Assembly: GCA_030671565.1 (NCBI GenBank)
Contig: DAOVIC010000117.1
Span: forward strand, 1 to 5,710
DNA: 5,710 nucleotides
Reading direction: 5' to 3'
Source: Anaerohalosphaeraceae bacterium
GTDB taxonomy: Bacteria > Planctomycetota > Phycisphaerae > Sedimentisphaerales > Anaerohalosphaeraceae
Numbering within the stretch: position 1 is the first letter of the stretch; each line of letters opens with the position of its first letter. Below the pieces are notes generated by a model. It had not been told where the DNA came from and ran no database searches. It saw only the letters and a list, made by a program, of their open reading frames with translations. Made by a program: the position numbers and the translations under genes. Shown here one piece after another: positions 1-5,710 of the stretch.

Positions 1-1
1 A

Positions 2-1270
2 TTTGACTATATAGACGGAAAACTTTTCGCCGAAGACGTACCTGTTTCAAAAATCGCCGAAGAGGTCGGTACACCGGTTTACATATACAGCAAGGCGACT
101 TTTCTCGCCCATCTTACCAAAATGCAGGAGGCCTACGCCGAACTTGACACCACGATTTGCTATTCCATAAAGGCATGCAGCAATATCAATATTCTAAAAT
201 TCCTCGCCCAGGCTGGAAGCGGTTTCGACATCGTAAGCGGCGGAGAGCTTTACCGCGCCAAACAAGCCGGTGCCGATCTGTCCAAGGTCGTGTATGCAGG
301 TACCGGCAAGACCGACGCCGAAATCCTCGAAGCACTTGACGCACAGATCGGATATTTCAACATCGAATCCGAAGCCGAACTGGAAAACATTATCAAGCTT
401 GCCAAAAAAAGCGGTAACAAAACCAAAGCTGCATTGCGAGTCAATCCCGACGTGGACCCCAAAACGCATAAACATACGACGACAGGCAAGAAGGAGTCGA
501 AATTCGGTGTCGACATCGAAAGAGCACGCCGGGTCTTTGCAAAGTACGGAAATAACGACACCGTTGATTTATGCGCTATTCATGTCCATTTGGGCTCGGC
601 AGGCAAAACCGTCGACCCGTATGTCGAAGCCATCGAAAAGACCCTCGTACTGATCGACCAACTCAGAAGTGACGGTTTCAAGATCGACACCATTGACCTT
701 GGCGGCGGATACGGTGCAGACTACGAAACTGCTACAGCTCCGACGGCGGCTCATTATGCCAGGAACATTGTCCCCTTGCTAAAAGGCAAGGACCTGAAAC
801 TGATCCTGGAACCCGGCGCAAGTATCGCAGCCAACGGTGCTATCCTGGTTACGAAAGTGCTATACCTTAAAAAGGGCGGCGAAAAGAAATTCGTCATCGT
901 CGATGCCGGCATGAACGACCTGCTGCGTCCTCCTCTCTACGGAGCATTCCATTTCATCTGGCCTGCGGCCGTCGAGGAAGCATTCGTTCCGACAAAACGG
1001 AAAAAAGAGCTTTCCATGGACGGCACCGAAGTAGTTGATATTGTCGGACCCATCTGCGAGGGCGCAGACTTCATGGCACAGGGACGGTCGCTGGCACCGG
1101 TAGAAAGGGGCGAGCTTCTGGCAATATTTACCGCAGGAGCATACGGGTACACCATGAGCAGTAATTATAATTCCAGACCGCAGCTTCCAGAAGTGCTTGT
1201 CGACGGAAATAAGTACACGATAATCAGGAAAAGGCAGACTTACAAAGACCTCATAGAACTCGAAAAATAA
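2..1270 (+). CDS. lysA: Diaminopimelate decarboxylase, 5'-truncated by window edge
   Basis: PLP-dependent fold-type III enzyme that decarboxylates meso-diaminopimelate to L-lysine, the last step of the DAP lysine pathway, in the cytoplasm. The reading frame is open from base 2, so the first in-frame ATG (122) is internal: the upstream codons give FDYIDGKLFAEDVP and GTPVYIYSKA, a normal LysA N-terminus. Probably only a handful of residues are missing; 422 remain, about the usual family length. Numbering from base 2: PLP lysine K57 in YSIKAC; FDIVSGGEL; HVHLGS at 194-199; GGGYG at 234-238 for the PLP phosphate; substrate-side R309 and Y313 in LRPPLY; catalytic C352-E353 in GPICEG; Y381 in GAYGYTMSSNY. 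The usual EPGR motif reads EPGA (A273), losing an arginine that binds substrate in characterised LysA proteins. TAA stop at 1268-1270. No neighbouring gene belongs to the lysine pathway. Confidence 0.95.
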   Translation, partial: FDYIDGKLFAEDVPVSKIAEEVGTPVYIYSKATFLAHLTKMQEAYAELDTTICYSIKACSNINILKFLAQAGSGFDIVSGGELYRAKQAGADLSKVVYAGTGKTDAEILEALDAQIGYFNIESEAELENIIKLAKKSGNKTKAALRVNPDVDPKTHKHTTTGKKESKFGVDIERARRVFAKYGNNDTVDLCAIHVHLGSAGKTVDPYVEAIEKTLVLIDQLRSDGFKIDTIDLGGGYGADYETATAPTAAHYARNIVPLLKGKDLKLILEPGASIAANGAILVTKVLYLKKGGEKKFVIVDAGMNDLLRPPLYGAFHFIWPAAVEEAFVPTKRKKELSMDGTEVVDIVGPICEGADFMAQGRSLAPVERGELLAIFTAGAYGYTMSSNYNSRPQLPEVLVDGNKYTIIRKRQTYKDLIELEK

Positions 1271-1312
1271 GCTATTTTGGCCGTTTTACCCGATAATCGC
1301 CAAAAAAATAGC
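1271..1312 (+). terminator. Imperfect hairpin just after lysA (possible terminator)
   Basis: Immediately after the lysA stop codon, GCTATTTTGGC (1271-1281) can pair with GCCAAAAAAATAGC (1299-1312), leaving a three-A bulge and a 17-nt loop. The stem is AT-rich and no clear U-tract follows, so it is not a textbook intrinsic terminator. A second, mutually exclusive hairpin overlaps it: TAATCGC (1294-1300) with GCGATTA (1311-1317). The position supports a 3'-end role; the sequence alone supports it weakly. Confidence 0.3.
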
Positions 1313-1362
1313 GATTAATACACACTCAGGACAAAGCAACGCTTTAACTCCTAACTAAACCC

Positions 1363-1390
1363 TTGCAAAAAGTGATTCTATAACTATACT
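1363..1390 (+). promoter_or_regulatory. Candidate sigma-70-type promoter for accB
   Basis: TTGCAA (1363-1368) and TATACT (1385-1390) are separated by 16 bp and match the -35 and -10 consensus at four and five of six positions. Transcription would start near 1397 and give a leader of about 140 nt before the accB start codon. It lies in the lysA-accB gap downstream of the hairpin, in line with accB starting its own transcription unit. The call rests on consensus matching only. Confidence 0.4.
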
Positions 1391-1404
1391 TACATCCGAA
1401 TTCA

Positions 1405-1418
1405 TACCCTTTAGGGTA
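1405..1418. promoter_or_regulatory. Palindrome in accB leader (operator or hairpin candidate)
   Basis: TACCCT-TT-AGGGTA is a 6-bp inverted repeat around a TT centre, lying about 15 bp after the candidate -10 box, where a repressor could block transcription. As RNA it would form a 5-bp stem with a UUUA tetraloop. I do not recognise it as the site of any known fatty-acid regulator. Confidence 0.3.
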
Positions 1419-1425
1419 GTAAATT

Positions 1426-1500
1426 CCCGCGAGTGAAAAGAAAACTTTAGATTGTAACATGGATTACCCGCGACAAACGGGAAAACGCGATCGTGATCAC
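1426..1500 (+). repeat. Cluster of short repeats in accB leader
   Basis: CCCGCGA occurs at 1426-1432 and again at 1467-1473, exactly 41 bp apart, and CGCGA recurs at 1486-1490. CCCG (1467-1470) can pair with CGGG (1478-1481) across a 7-nt loop. GTGATCAC (1493-1500) is a perfect 8-bp palindrome. All lie between the candidate promoter and the accB ribosome binding site, so they may be regulatory, but each is short enough to arise by chance. Confidence 0.25.
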
Positions 1501-1535
1501 AATACGAACATTCTGTTAGAAATAAGGAATGCCAC

Positions 1536-1997
1536 ATGGCAGAGAAAAACGAGATGGATCTGAAAAAAGTCAAAGAACTCATCGAGTTGATGATAGATAA
1601 GGACCTTGTCGAAATAGAGCTTAAAGACGGCGACAAGAAGATATCCCTTAAACGTCCCCAGGCTGCAGCACCGGTAATGACACAGGTTCCGATGATGCAT
1701 GCACCGGCACCAGGAGCAGCGGCTGTGGAAAGCACGCAACAGGCAGAGGAAAGCGACCTTGTTGAAATCAAATCCCCGATGGTGGGGACTTTCTATTCCG
1801 CTCCAAGCCCCGACGCCAATCCTTTCGTATCGATAGGAACCAGGGTAGGGCCCGAGACGGTAGTCTGCATCATAGAGGCTATGAAGGTCATGAACGAGAT
1901 AAGGTCAGAAGTCTCTGGCACGATCACCGAGCTATTATGTGCACCAGGTAAGGCGCTGGAATTCGGCGAGGCGATCTTCAAGGTCAAACCAGACTAG
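1536..1997 (+). CDS. accB: Acetyl-CoA carboxylase biotin carboxyl carrier protein (BCCP)
   Basis: Carries the covalently bound biotin of acetyl-CoA carboxylase, moving carboxybiotin from AccC to the carboxyltransferase AccA/AccD to make malonyl-CoA for fatty acid synthesis. The 153 residues are close to the E. coli length. Order of parts: N-terminal charged helical segment (about 1-35), Ala/Pro/Met-rich flexible linker (about 41-73), biotinyl-lipoyl domain (about 76-153). SPMVGTFY (80-87) opens the domain, SAPSPDANP (88-96) is the 'thumb' typical of bacterial AccB, and EAMKVMNEI contains the biotinylated lysine K117. The ATG at 1536 follows AAGGA (1524-1528) by 7 nt. accC begins 63 bp downstream on the same strand, so co-transcription is likely. 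A partly overlapping minus-strand frame is an antisense shadow. Confidence 0.96.
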   Translation: MAEKNEMDLKKVKELIELMIDKDLVEIELKDGDKKISLKRPQAAAPVMTQVPMMHAPAPGAAAVESTQQAEESDLVEIKSPMVGTFYSAPSPDANPFVSIGTRVGPETVVCIIEAMKVMNEIRSEVSGTITELLCAPGKALEFGEAIFKVKPD

Positions 1998-2015
1998 CGG
2001 CCAGGCAGCCCAACA

Positions 2016-2045
2016 ATTGATCGTCAATAAAAAATAGAATATTAC
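2016..2045 (+). promoter_or_regulatory. Inverted repeat and weak promoter-like boxes before accC
   Basis: In the 63-bp accB-accC gap, ATTGA-TCG-TCAAT (2016-2028) is a 5-bp inverted repeat. It overlaps a weak -35-like TTGATC (2017-2022), 17 bp from a -10-like TATTAC (2040-2045). Initiation here would start a few bases before the accC ATG at 2061. Each box matches consensus at only four of six positions, so this is tentative. Confidence 0.2.
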
Positions 2046-2060
2046 AATCGTGGTATCATT

Positions 2061-3401
2061 ATGTTTACAAGAATACTTATAGCCAACAGAGGTGAAATCG
2101 CACTGCGGATAATTCGCGCCTGCAAAGAGCTTGGCGTCGAAACCGTCGCCGTCTTTTCCGAAGCCGACAAAGATGCCGAATACCTTAAGCTCGCAGACGA
2201 AGCTGTCTGTATAGGTTCTGCAAGTGCAACAGACAGCTATCTGAATATTCCAAGAATAATCAGTGCTGCCGAGATCACCGACGTAGAAGCCATCCACCCC
2301 GGTTACGGATTCCTCGCAGAAAACGATCATTTCGCCGAAGTATGCAGGGACTGCGGCATAGCTTTCATCGGCCCAAGCCCCGAAGCGATGCGAAACCTGG
2401 GTAATAAGGTCGAAGCACGTGAAATCGCCAAAAAAGCCAGGGTACCCATAGTGCCCGGTTCGGAAGGTGAAATAAAAGACGAGACCGAAGCGATCAAACT
2501 TGCCAACAAGATCGGATACCCCGTGATACTAAAGGCCGCAGCAGGCGGCGGCGGACGCGGAATGCGTGTCGTTCATAACGACATCAGCATGCACGGTGCT
2601 TTTTATGCCGCAAAAGCAGAGTCCGAGGCCTGTTTTAACAACGGCTGTCTCTTTATGGAAAAATTTATCCTCGAACCAAGACACATCGAAGTCCAGGTCA
2701 TGACCGACAATGCCGGCAATGCTTTGCACTTTTATGAGCGTGACTGTACCATCCAGAGAAGGCACCAGAAACTTATCGAAGAATCGCCATGTCCCATCCT
2801 TGATGATGAAACAAGAGAAACACTTTGCAAGTCCGCACTGAGACTCGTAAAGCAAACCGAATACGTCGGCGCCGCAACGGTTGAGTTCCTCCTCGATAAG
2901 AACATGGACTTTTACTTTATCGAAGTCAACACAAGGATCCAGGTCGAACATCCGGTAACTGAAATGGTCACGGGACAGGATCTGATAAAGTGGCAGCTTA
3001 AAGTGGCAAGCGGAGAACCCATAAACCTCAGGCAAAAAGATATTCATCTAAACGGTGCTGCGATAGAGTGCCGCATCAATGCCGAAGACCCCGCAAGAGA
3101 TTTTGCGCCCTGTCCCGGCAAAATAACAAAATATGTCCCGCCGGGAGGATTCGGCATTCGCATGGACACGCATGTGTGCCAGGATTATACCATCTCGCCC
3201 TATTACGATTCGATGATAAGCAAGCTTATCGTTCATAGTAGCAGCCGCGAAGAAGCCATCAATACGATGAAACGTGCCCTGCGCGAGTTCAAGATCGAAC
3301 CGATAAAGACAACTATCCCGATATGTCTTGACATACTGACACACAATCTTTACGTCAAGAACAAGGTAGACACCGGTTTCATCGAGAAACACCTGGGGTA
3401 G
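2061..3401 (+). CDS. accC: Acetyl-CoA carboxylase, biotin carboxylase subunit
   Basis: ATP-grasp enzyme that carboxylates the biotin on AccB with ATP and bicarbonate, the first half-reaction of acetyl-CoA carboxylase. The 446 residues match single-domain bacterial AccC, with no fused BCCP or carboxyltransferase as in pyruvate or propionyl-CoA carboxylases. N-terminal domain opens with [13 protein letters not shown] and [13 protein letters not shown]-grasp domain has K158 and the glycine-rich loop GGGGRGMR (162-169); HIEVQVM gives H208 and E210; [11 protein letters not shown] supplies E288, R292 and E296; R338 lies in ECRINAEDP. These align with the E. coli active-site residues, so it should be active. 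The ATG at 2061 is the only normal start after an in-frame stop at 2028-2030, yet no good Shine-Dalgarno precedes it (the best is GTGGT at 2050-2054). It converges on the next gene across 40 bp. Confidence 0.96.
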   Translation: MFTRILIANRGEIALRIIRACKELGVETVAVFSEADKDAEYLKLADEAVCIGSASATDSYLNIPRIISAAEITDVEAIHPGYGFLAENDHFAEVCRDCGIAFIGPSPEAMRNLGNKVEAREIAKKARVPIVPGSEGEIKDETEAIKLANKIGYPVILKAAAGGGGRGMRVVHNDISMHGAFYAAKAESEACFNNGCLFMEKFILEPRHIEVQVMTDNAGNALHFYERDCTIQRRHQKLIEESPCPILDDETRETLCKSALRLVKQTEYVGAATVEFLLDKNMDFYFIEVNTRIQVEHPVTEMVTGQDLIKWQLKVASGEPINLRQKDIHLNGAAIECRINAEDPARDFAPCPGKITKYVPPGGFGIRMDTHVCQDYTISPYYDSMISKLIVHSSSREEAINTMKRALREFKIEPIKTTIPICLDILTHNLYVKNKVDTGFIEKHLG

Positions 3402-3417
3402 GAAATTAACGGTTCAG

Positions 3418-3432
3418 GCAGAAACTTCCTGC
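3418..3432 (-). terminator. Weak hairpin in the convergent gap
   Basis: Read on the minus strand, GCAGGA-AGT-TTCTGC forms a 6-bp stem (one G-U pair) with a 3-nt loop, just after the phosphatase stop codon. No clear U-tract follows. On the plus strand the same segment pairs less well because of an A-C mismatch; an alternative CAGG/CCTG stem (3415-3418 with 3428-3431) is possible. It is the only terminator-like element in the 40 bp between the two convergent genes. Confidence 0.2.
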
Positions 3433-3441
3433 AATCGCCGA

Positions 3442-4635
3442 TTAAATTATTTCCAGCGCTACCGCTGTAACATCGTCAACTTCCTGTGGCGAAACATAGC
3501 TGTTCTTAGCGAGCAGACCGAATGACTGCATCATGCTGTCAAGCGGCAAATGTGTGATGGAACGGAATTCCTCAGAAAAGATAAACTCGTTTTTCTCATC
3601 AAATCCACCTACAACATTTTCAGCACCGTCTGAATAGATAAGCAATTTATCGCCGTGCTGGAGCTGAACGGTCTCCTGTTCGAAGTGTGTTTCCGGGAAA
3701 ACCCCGATAAGTCCGCCTTGACTTTGCAGTTGTTTGGGCGGTTGCCCCTTCCTGATGAGGATTGGGTATGGATGCCCTGCCCTGCAGTACGTCATTTGCA
3801 GCGTTCGAATATTGAGAAGACAGTAACAGCATGTTATAAACAGACCGCCCCTTAGGCTCTCAGCAACCATCCTTGCGTTAAGTTTTCTTACCACCTCAAG
3901 CGGAACAAATATCTGGTAATCATTGCCTCTCGTCTGACGCATCGCGATCGCCTGCTTTAAAAACATAGTCAGCAGCGCAGCTGGCATGGAATGCCCCACC
4001 GCATCAGCAACATAAAAACCGATATGCTGTTCGTCGAGCCTGGTAATATCATATATGTCACCGGAAACCCAATCGGCAGGCTGGTACACAGATTGCCATC
4101 GAATATTACCACAGTCGGGCAATTGCGTGGGGAGAAAATCCCGCTGAACCTGCCCTGCCAATTTAAGCTGTTCGGTAGTTTCGGCTGCAAGTTTTTTTTC
4201 AGTAAGCGTAGGCTCCTGGCATTTCTGTAACAGATCTTTCTGAGACTTAATATTCGTTTCAAGCCTTGCCAAAAGCTCATCCATCGATGCCGACCTCAAA
4301 CCTGCCGCCAAAGAGAACTCTGCAAATGGAAAGTCGATATGGTTATTAAGCAGAATGGTTGCGATGCTGGATCGTTCGATCTTTTTGATACATTCATACA
4401 AAGCCTCTTTTTGCGAATTGTCGATCTCGGTGGTATCCAGAACCGCAGTTCCGATAATTCCGAGCTGATCGATATGGTCAATGAACGTTTTGACAGTGAT
4501 TTTTTCCCAGCGATACCCCTCATCCTGGAGCATTCCGCCAACCTGCATGGGAATTGCTGGCTGATTCGTAATAAAAATCACATCAAATGACTGTGTTTCT
4601 ATCCCTATCGCATTAAAAAACTGTGTTTCGCTCAT
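3442..4635 (-). CDS. SpoIIE/RsbU-type PP2C serine phosphatase with receiver-like N-terminus
   Basis: Metal-dependent Ser/Thr phosphatase of the family that dephosphorylates STAS anti-anti-sigma proteins in partner-switching pathways; 397 residues, cytoplasmic, no membrane segment or signal peptide. Residues about 17-120 look like a receiver fold: FDVIFITN as strand 1 and TAVLDTTEID, with D67 at the phospho-acceptor position. Residues about 119-163 are a charged, coiled-coil-like linker, running into QVQRDFLPTQLP (162-173), the usual entry to this catalytic domain. Metal-binding acids are present: D193 (SGDIYD), D211 (VADAVGH), D336 (YSDG), D387-D388 (DDVT). Start ATG is at 4635-4633, preceded by AAGG 7 nt upstream; an in-frame TGA at 4653-4651 excludes any longer ATG start. 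The target is unknown because no STAS, anti-sigma or histidine-kinase gene is adjacent. Confidence 0.88.
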   Translation of the reverse strand: MSETQFFNAIGIETQSFDVIFITNQPAIPMQVGGMLQDEGYRWEKITVKTFIDHIDQLGIIGTAVLDTTEIDNSQKEALYECIKKIERSSIATILLNNHIDFPFAEFSLAAGLRSASMDELLARLETNIKSQKDLLQKCQEPTLTEKKLAAETTEQLKLAGQVQRDFLPTQLPDCGNIRWQSVYQPADWVSGDIYDITRLDEQHIGFYVADAVGHSMPAALLTMFLKQAIAMRQTRGNDYQIFVPLEVVRKLNARMVAESLRGGLFITCCYCLLNIRTLQMTYCRAGHPYPILIRKGQPPKQLQSQGGLIGVFPETHFEQETVQLQHGDKLLIYSDGAENVVGGFDEKNEFIFSEEFRSITHLPLDSMMQSFGLLAKNSYVSPQEVDDVTAVALEII

Positions 4636-4644
4636 ATCATCGCC

Positions 4645-4654
4645 TTGAATTCAA
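4645..4654. promoter_or_regulatory. Perfect palindrome overlapping the phosphatase ribosome binding site
   Basis: TTGAATTCAA is a perfect 10-bp palindrome about 10 bp upstream of the minus-strand phosphatase start codon. Its edge overlaps the AAGG that serves as the ribosome binding site. A protein bound here could block expression, but palindromes of this length also occur by chance. Confidence 0.2.
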
Positions 4655-4847
4655 AGATGCCCGCTATTCGGACTGGCAAAAACCCGCAATCAGCCTGTAA
4701 TATTTCGGCCTAAAAAAAGGACGACTTAACCGACGAAAAGCCGCTTAATAAACAAAAATCTGTGCTCTAATGGACAAAAAACTTGCAAATTAGCCCAAAT
4801 TCTGCAATAAGATTATCAGACGAAAACTAAATCTCGGTATGTTCAAT
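4655..4847. other. Divergent intergenic region, no gene seen
   Basis: This A-rich stretch must hold the promoters for the divergently transcribed phosphatase and MetE-like genes. On the plus strand TTGCAA (4783-4788) with TAAGAT (4808-4813) is a poor match at 19-bp spacing. I found no convincing minus-strand promoter, no strong hairpin and no plausible small open frame. The octamer CTTGCAAA is shared with the candidate accB -35 region, which may be coincidence. Confidence 0.4.
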
Positions 4848-4852
4848 GGAGG
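4848..4852 (+). promoter_or_regulatory. Strong Shine-Dalgarno that fixes the MetE-like start
   Basis: GGAGG sits 7 nt before the ATG at 4860. An in-frame ATG at 4839 would add seven residues (MFNGGFA) but has no ribosome binding site of its own and would place this GGAGG inside the coding region, so 4860 is preferred. Confidence 0.8.
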
Positions 4853-4859
4853 TTTTGCG

Positions 4860-5710
4860 ATGCAGCTCGAACCAAAATTCACTGCTATGGCAATTGGAAG
4901 TGTACCGTTTCTGGATCCTCAGGAGGCTGTCGACCTTGCCCTGACATATTTTAGCGATGTCCCCTTCTGGCCCCAATTGCCCAAAATCAGCATAAAAGAA
5001 CAAATGACCGCCCAGTACAGCGAAGGTCTGCCCCGCATAAATTTCAATCTCGAAAAAAAGAATGTATATTTCGACACCTCCGGCGATCCATCAAAAGAAT
5101 GTAATGAATTTGACGCTCTTTATAAAGCGTCAATGGGCCCGGGGGCCGGCAGCGGTGATTGCTCGCAACTGGCTATCAGCGACGAATACTCAAGAGGAAT
5201 CTACGCACTCGAACGAAAACTGAAATCACGACCGGAAAAATTGCAGTATGTCAAAGTTCAAACGGTCGGTCCATGCAGCTTTGCGCTTACTGTAACCGAC
5301 GAGAACGGAAACCGCATTTACAACAACAAAACCTTCAGGGATATTATAACAAAAGCTGTCGCCATGAAATGCCGCTGGCAAATTCAAAAGTTCAGCCCCT
5401 TCGCCGAAACCGTCATCTGCTTTCTCGACGAGCCTGTGCTGGCCTTGTTCGAAAGTTCGGCATATTCATCGGTATCGCGAGCTGATGTGATCAGTTTGCT
5501 TTCAGAGCCAATCGAAGCGATCCATGCGTCGAAGGCCGTTGCAGGTATCCATTGCTGCGGCGGTACTCAATGGGACATGCTGATAGATTCCGGAGCGGAT
5601 ATAATCAGCTTTGACGCGTATGGTTTCGGTCACACCATATCTAAGTATTCAGACGCGATCGCCGCTTTTCTGCAACGAGGCGGTTCGCTTGCCTGGGGCA
5701 TAGTTCCCAC
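4860..5710 (+). CDS. MetE/UROD-superfamily methyltransferase-like protein, 3' end outside window
   Basis: The open frame runs 283 complete codons to the window edge without a stop. It resembles the single-domain proteins annotated as cobalamin-independent methionine synthase-like or uroporphyrinogen-decarboxylase-like, a TIM-barrel superfamily in which zinc activates a thiol for methyl transfer. Visible motifs: AIGSVPFLDPQEAV (11-24), FWPQLP (36-41), TVGPCS (135-140), TDENG (146-150), FLDEPVL (188-194), HCCGGTQW (231-238), FDAYGF (251-256) and WGIVP (279-283). H231 and C233 match the H-x-C zinc ligands of MetE; the further cysteine expected nearer the C-terminus would lie beyond the window. 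From memory, relatives run about 340-370 residues, so roughly a fifth is missing. It lacks the long N-terminal half of full MetE. Substrate and methyl donor cannot be told; true heme-pathway UROD is unlikely. Transcribed away from the phosphatase. Confidence 0.75.
   Translation, partial: MQLEPKFTAMAIGSVPFLDPQEAVDLALTYFSDVPFWPQLPKISIKEQMTAQYSEGLPRINFNLEKKNVYFDTSGDPSKECNEFDALYKASMGPGAGSGDCSQLAISDEYSRGIYALERKLKSRPEKLQYVKVQTVGPCSFALTVTDENGNRIYNNKTFRDIITKAVAMKCRWQIQKFSPFAETVICFLDEPVLALFESSAYSSVSRADVISLLSEPIEAIHASKAVAGIHCCGGTQWDMLIDSGADIISFDAYGFGHTISKYSDAIAAFLQRGGSLAWGIVP

Noticed and set aside
122..1270. lysA starting at the ATG at 122
   Set aside because: The frame is open upstream to base 2 and the upstream residues match the LysA N-terminus, so this ATG is internal.
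1459..1563. 34-codon plus-strand open frame overlapping the accB start, possible leader peptide
   Set aside because: No Shine-Dalgarno precedes its ATG, the peptide has no run of a single amino acid as in attenuator leaders, and its stop lies inside accB. It could couple translation, but nothing supports this positively.
1355..1771. 138-residue minus-strand open frame spanning the accB leader and the accB 5' half
   Set aside because: It overlaps accB antisense, is rich in Ser/Cys/Ala in the way reverse-complement frames of coding DNA are, and shows no recognisable domain. The plus-strand accB is certain.
2529..3047. 172-residue minus-strand open frame inside accC
   Set aside because: It is an antisense shadow of a strongly conserved accC segment, with no domain I recognise.
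4839..4859. Upstream in-frame ATG at 4839 as the start of the MetE-like gene
   Set aside because: It has no ribosome binding site, whereas the ATG at 4860 has GGAGG at ideal spacing.
5159..5485. 108-residue plus-strand open frame inside the MetE-like gene
   Set aside because: It is in another frame of a gene whose own frame carries clear family motifs, and its composition (many Arg, Gln and Cys) looks like an out-of-frame translation.
1..5710. Mobile element, CRISPR array, tRNA, rRNA or defence system
   Set aside because: Reading both strands showed no repeat-spacer array, transposase or integrase motif, terminal inverted repeats, or tRNA-like cloverleaf; nearly all the DNA is accounted for by five metabolic and signalling genes.

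Overview
The window reads as a bacterial chromosome segment holding housekeeping metabolism and one signalling gene. I see no mobile element, CRISPR array, tRNA or rRNA. A diaminopimelate-type lysine pathway, a bacterial acetyl-CoA carboxylase pair, a SpoIIE/RsbU-type phosphatase and a MetE/uroporphyrinogen-decarboxylase-like protein would suit an anaerobic, environmental Gram-negative-type bacterium. The style of the proteins makes me think of Planctomycetota (Phycisphaerae-like), but this is a weak inference from memory and not a proven placement.

Layout. Bases 2-1270 (+) hold lysA, diaminopimelate decarboxylase, complete except for a few N-terminal residues cut off by the window edge. A 265-bp gap follows, with an imperfect hairpin after lysA, a plausible sigma-70-type promoter and a run of short inverted and direct repeats. 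Bases 1536-1997 (+) are accB (biotin carboxyl carrier protein) and 2061-3401 (+) are accC (biotin carboxylase), 63 bp apart. accC converges, across a 40-bp gap, on a minus-strand gene at 3442-4635 that encodes a PP2C-type serine/threonine phosphatase with a receiver-like N-terminal region. A 224-bp divergent intergenic region separates it from a plus-strand gene starting at 4860 that runs off the window end and encodes a MetE/UROD-superfamily protein with a zinc-ligand-like HCC motif.

How the genes fit together. AccB and AccC form the biotin carboxylase half of acetyl-CoA carboxylase, which makes malonyl-CoA for fatty acid synthesis. The carboxyltransferase genes (accA, accD) are not here and must be elsewhere. 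LysA is a separate anabolic function and probably a separate transcription unit. The phosphatase resembles the output enzymes of partner-switching pathways, but no anti-sigma or antagonist gene is beside it. The last gene is likely a methyltransferase-like enzyme of unproven substrate.

I found no clearly new biological system. The points most worth a second look are an Arg-to-Ala change at a substrate-binding position of LysA, the structured leader in front of accB, the lack of a ribosome binding site for accC, the degenerate receiver domain of the phosphatase, and the poorly characterised MetE-like protein.
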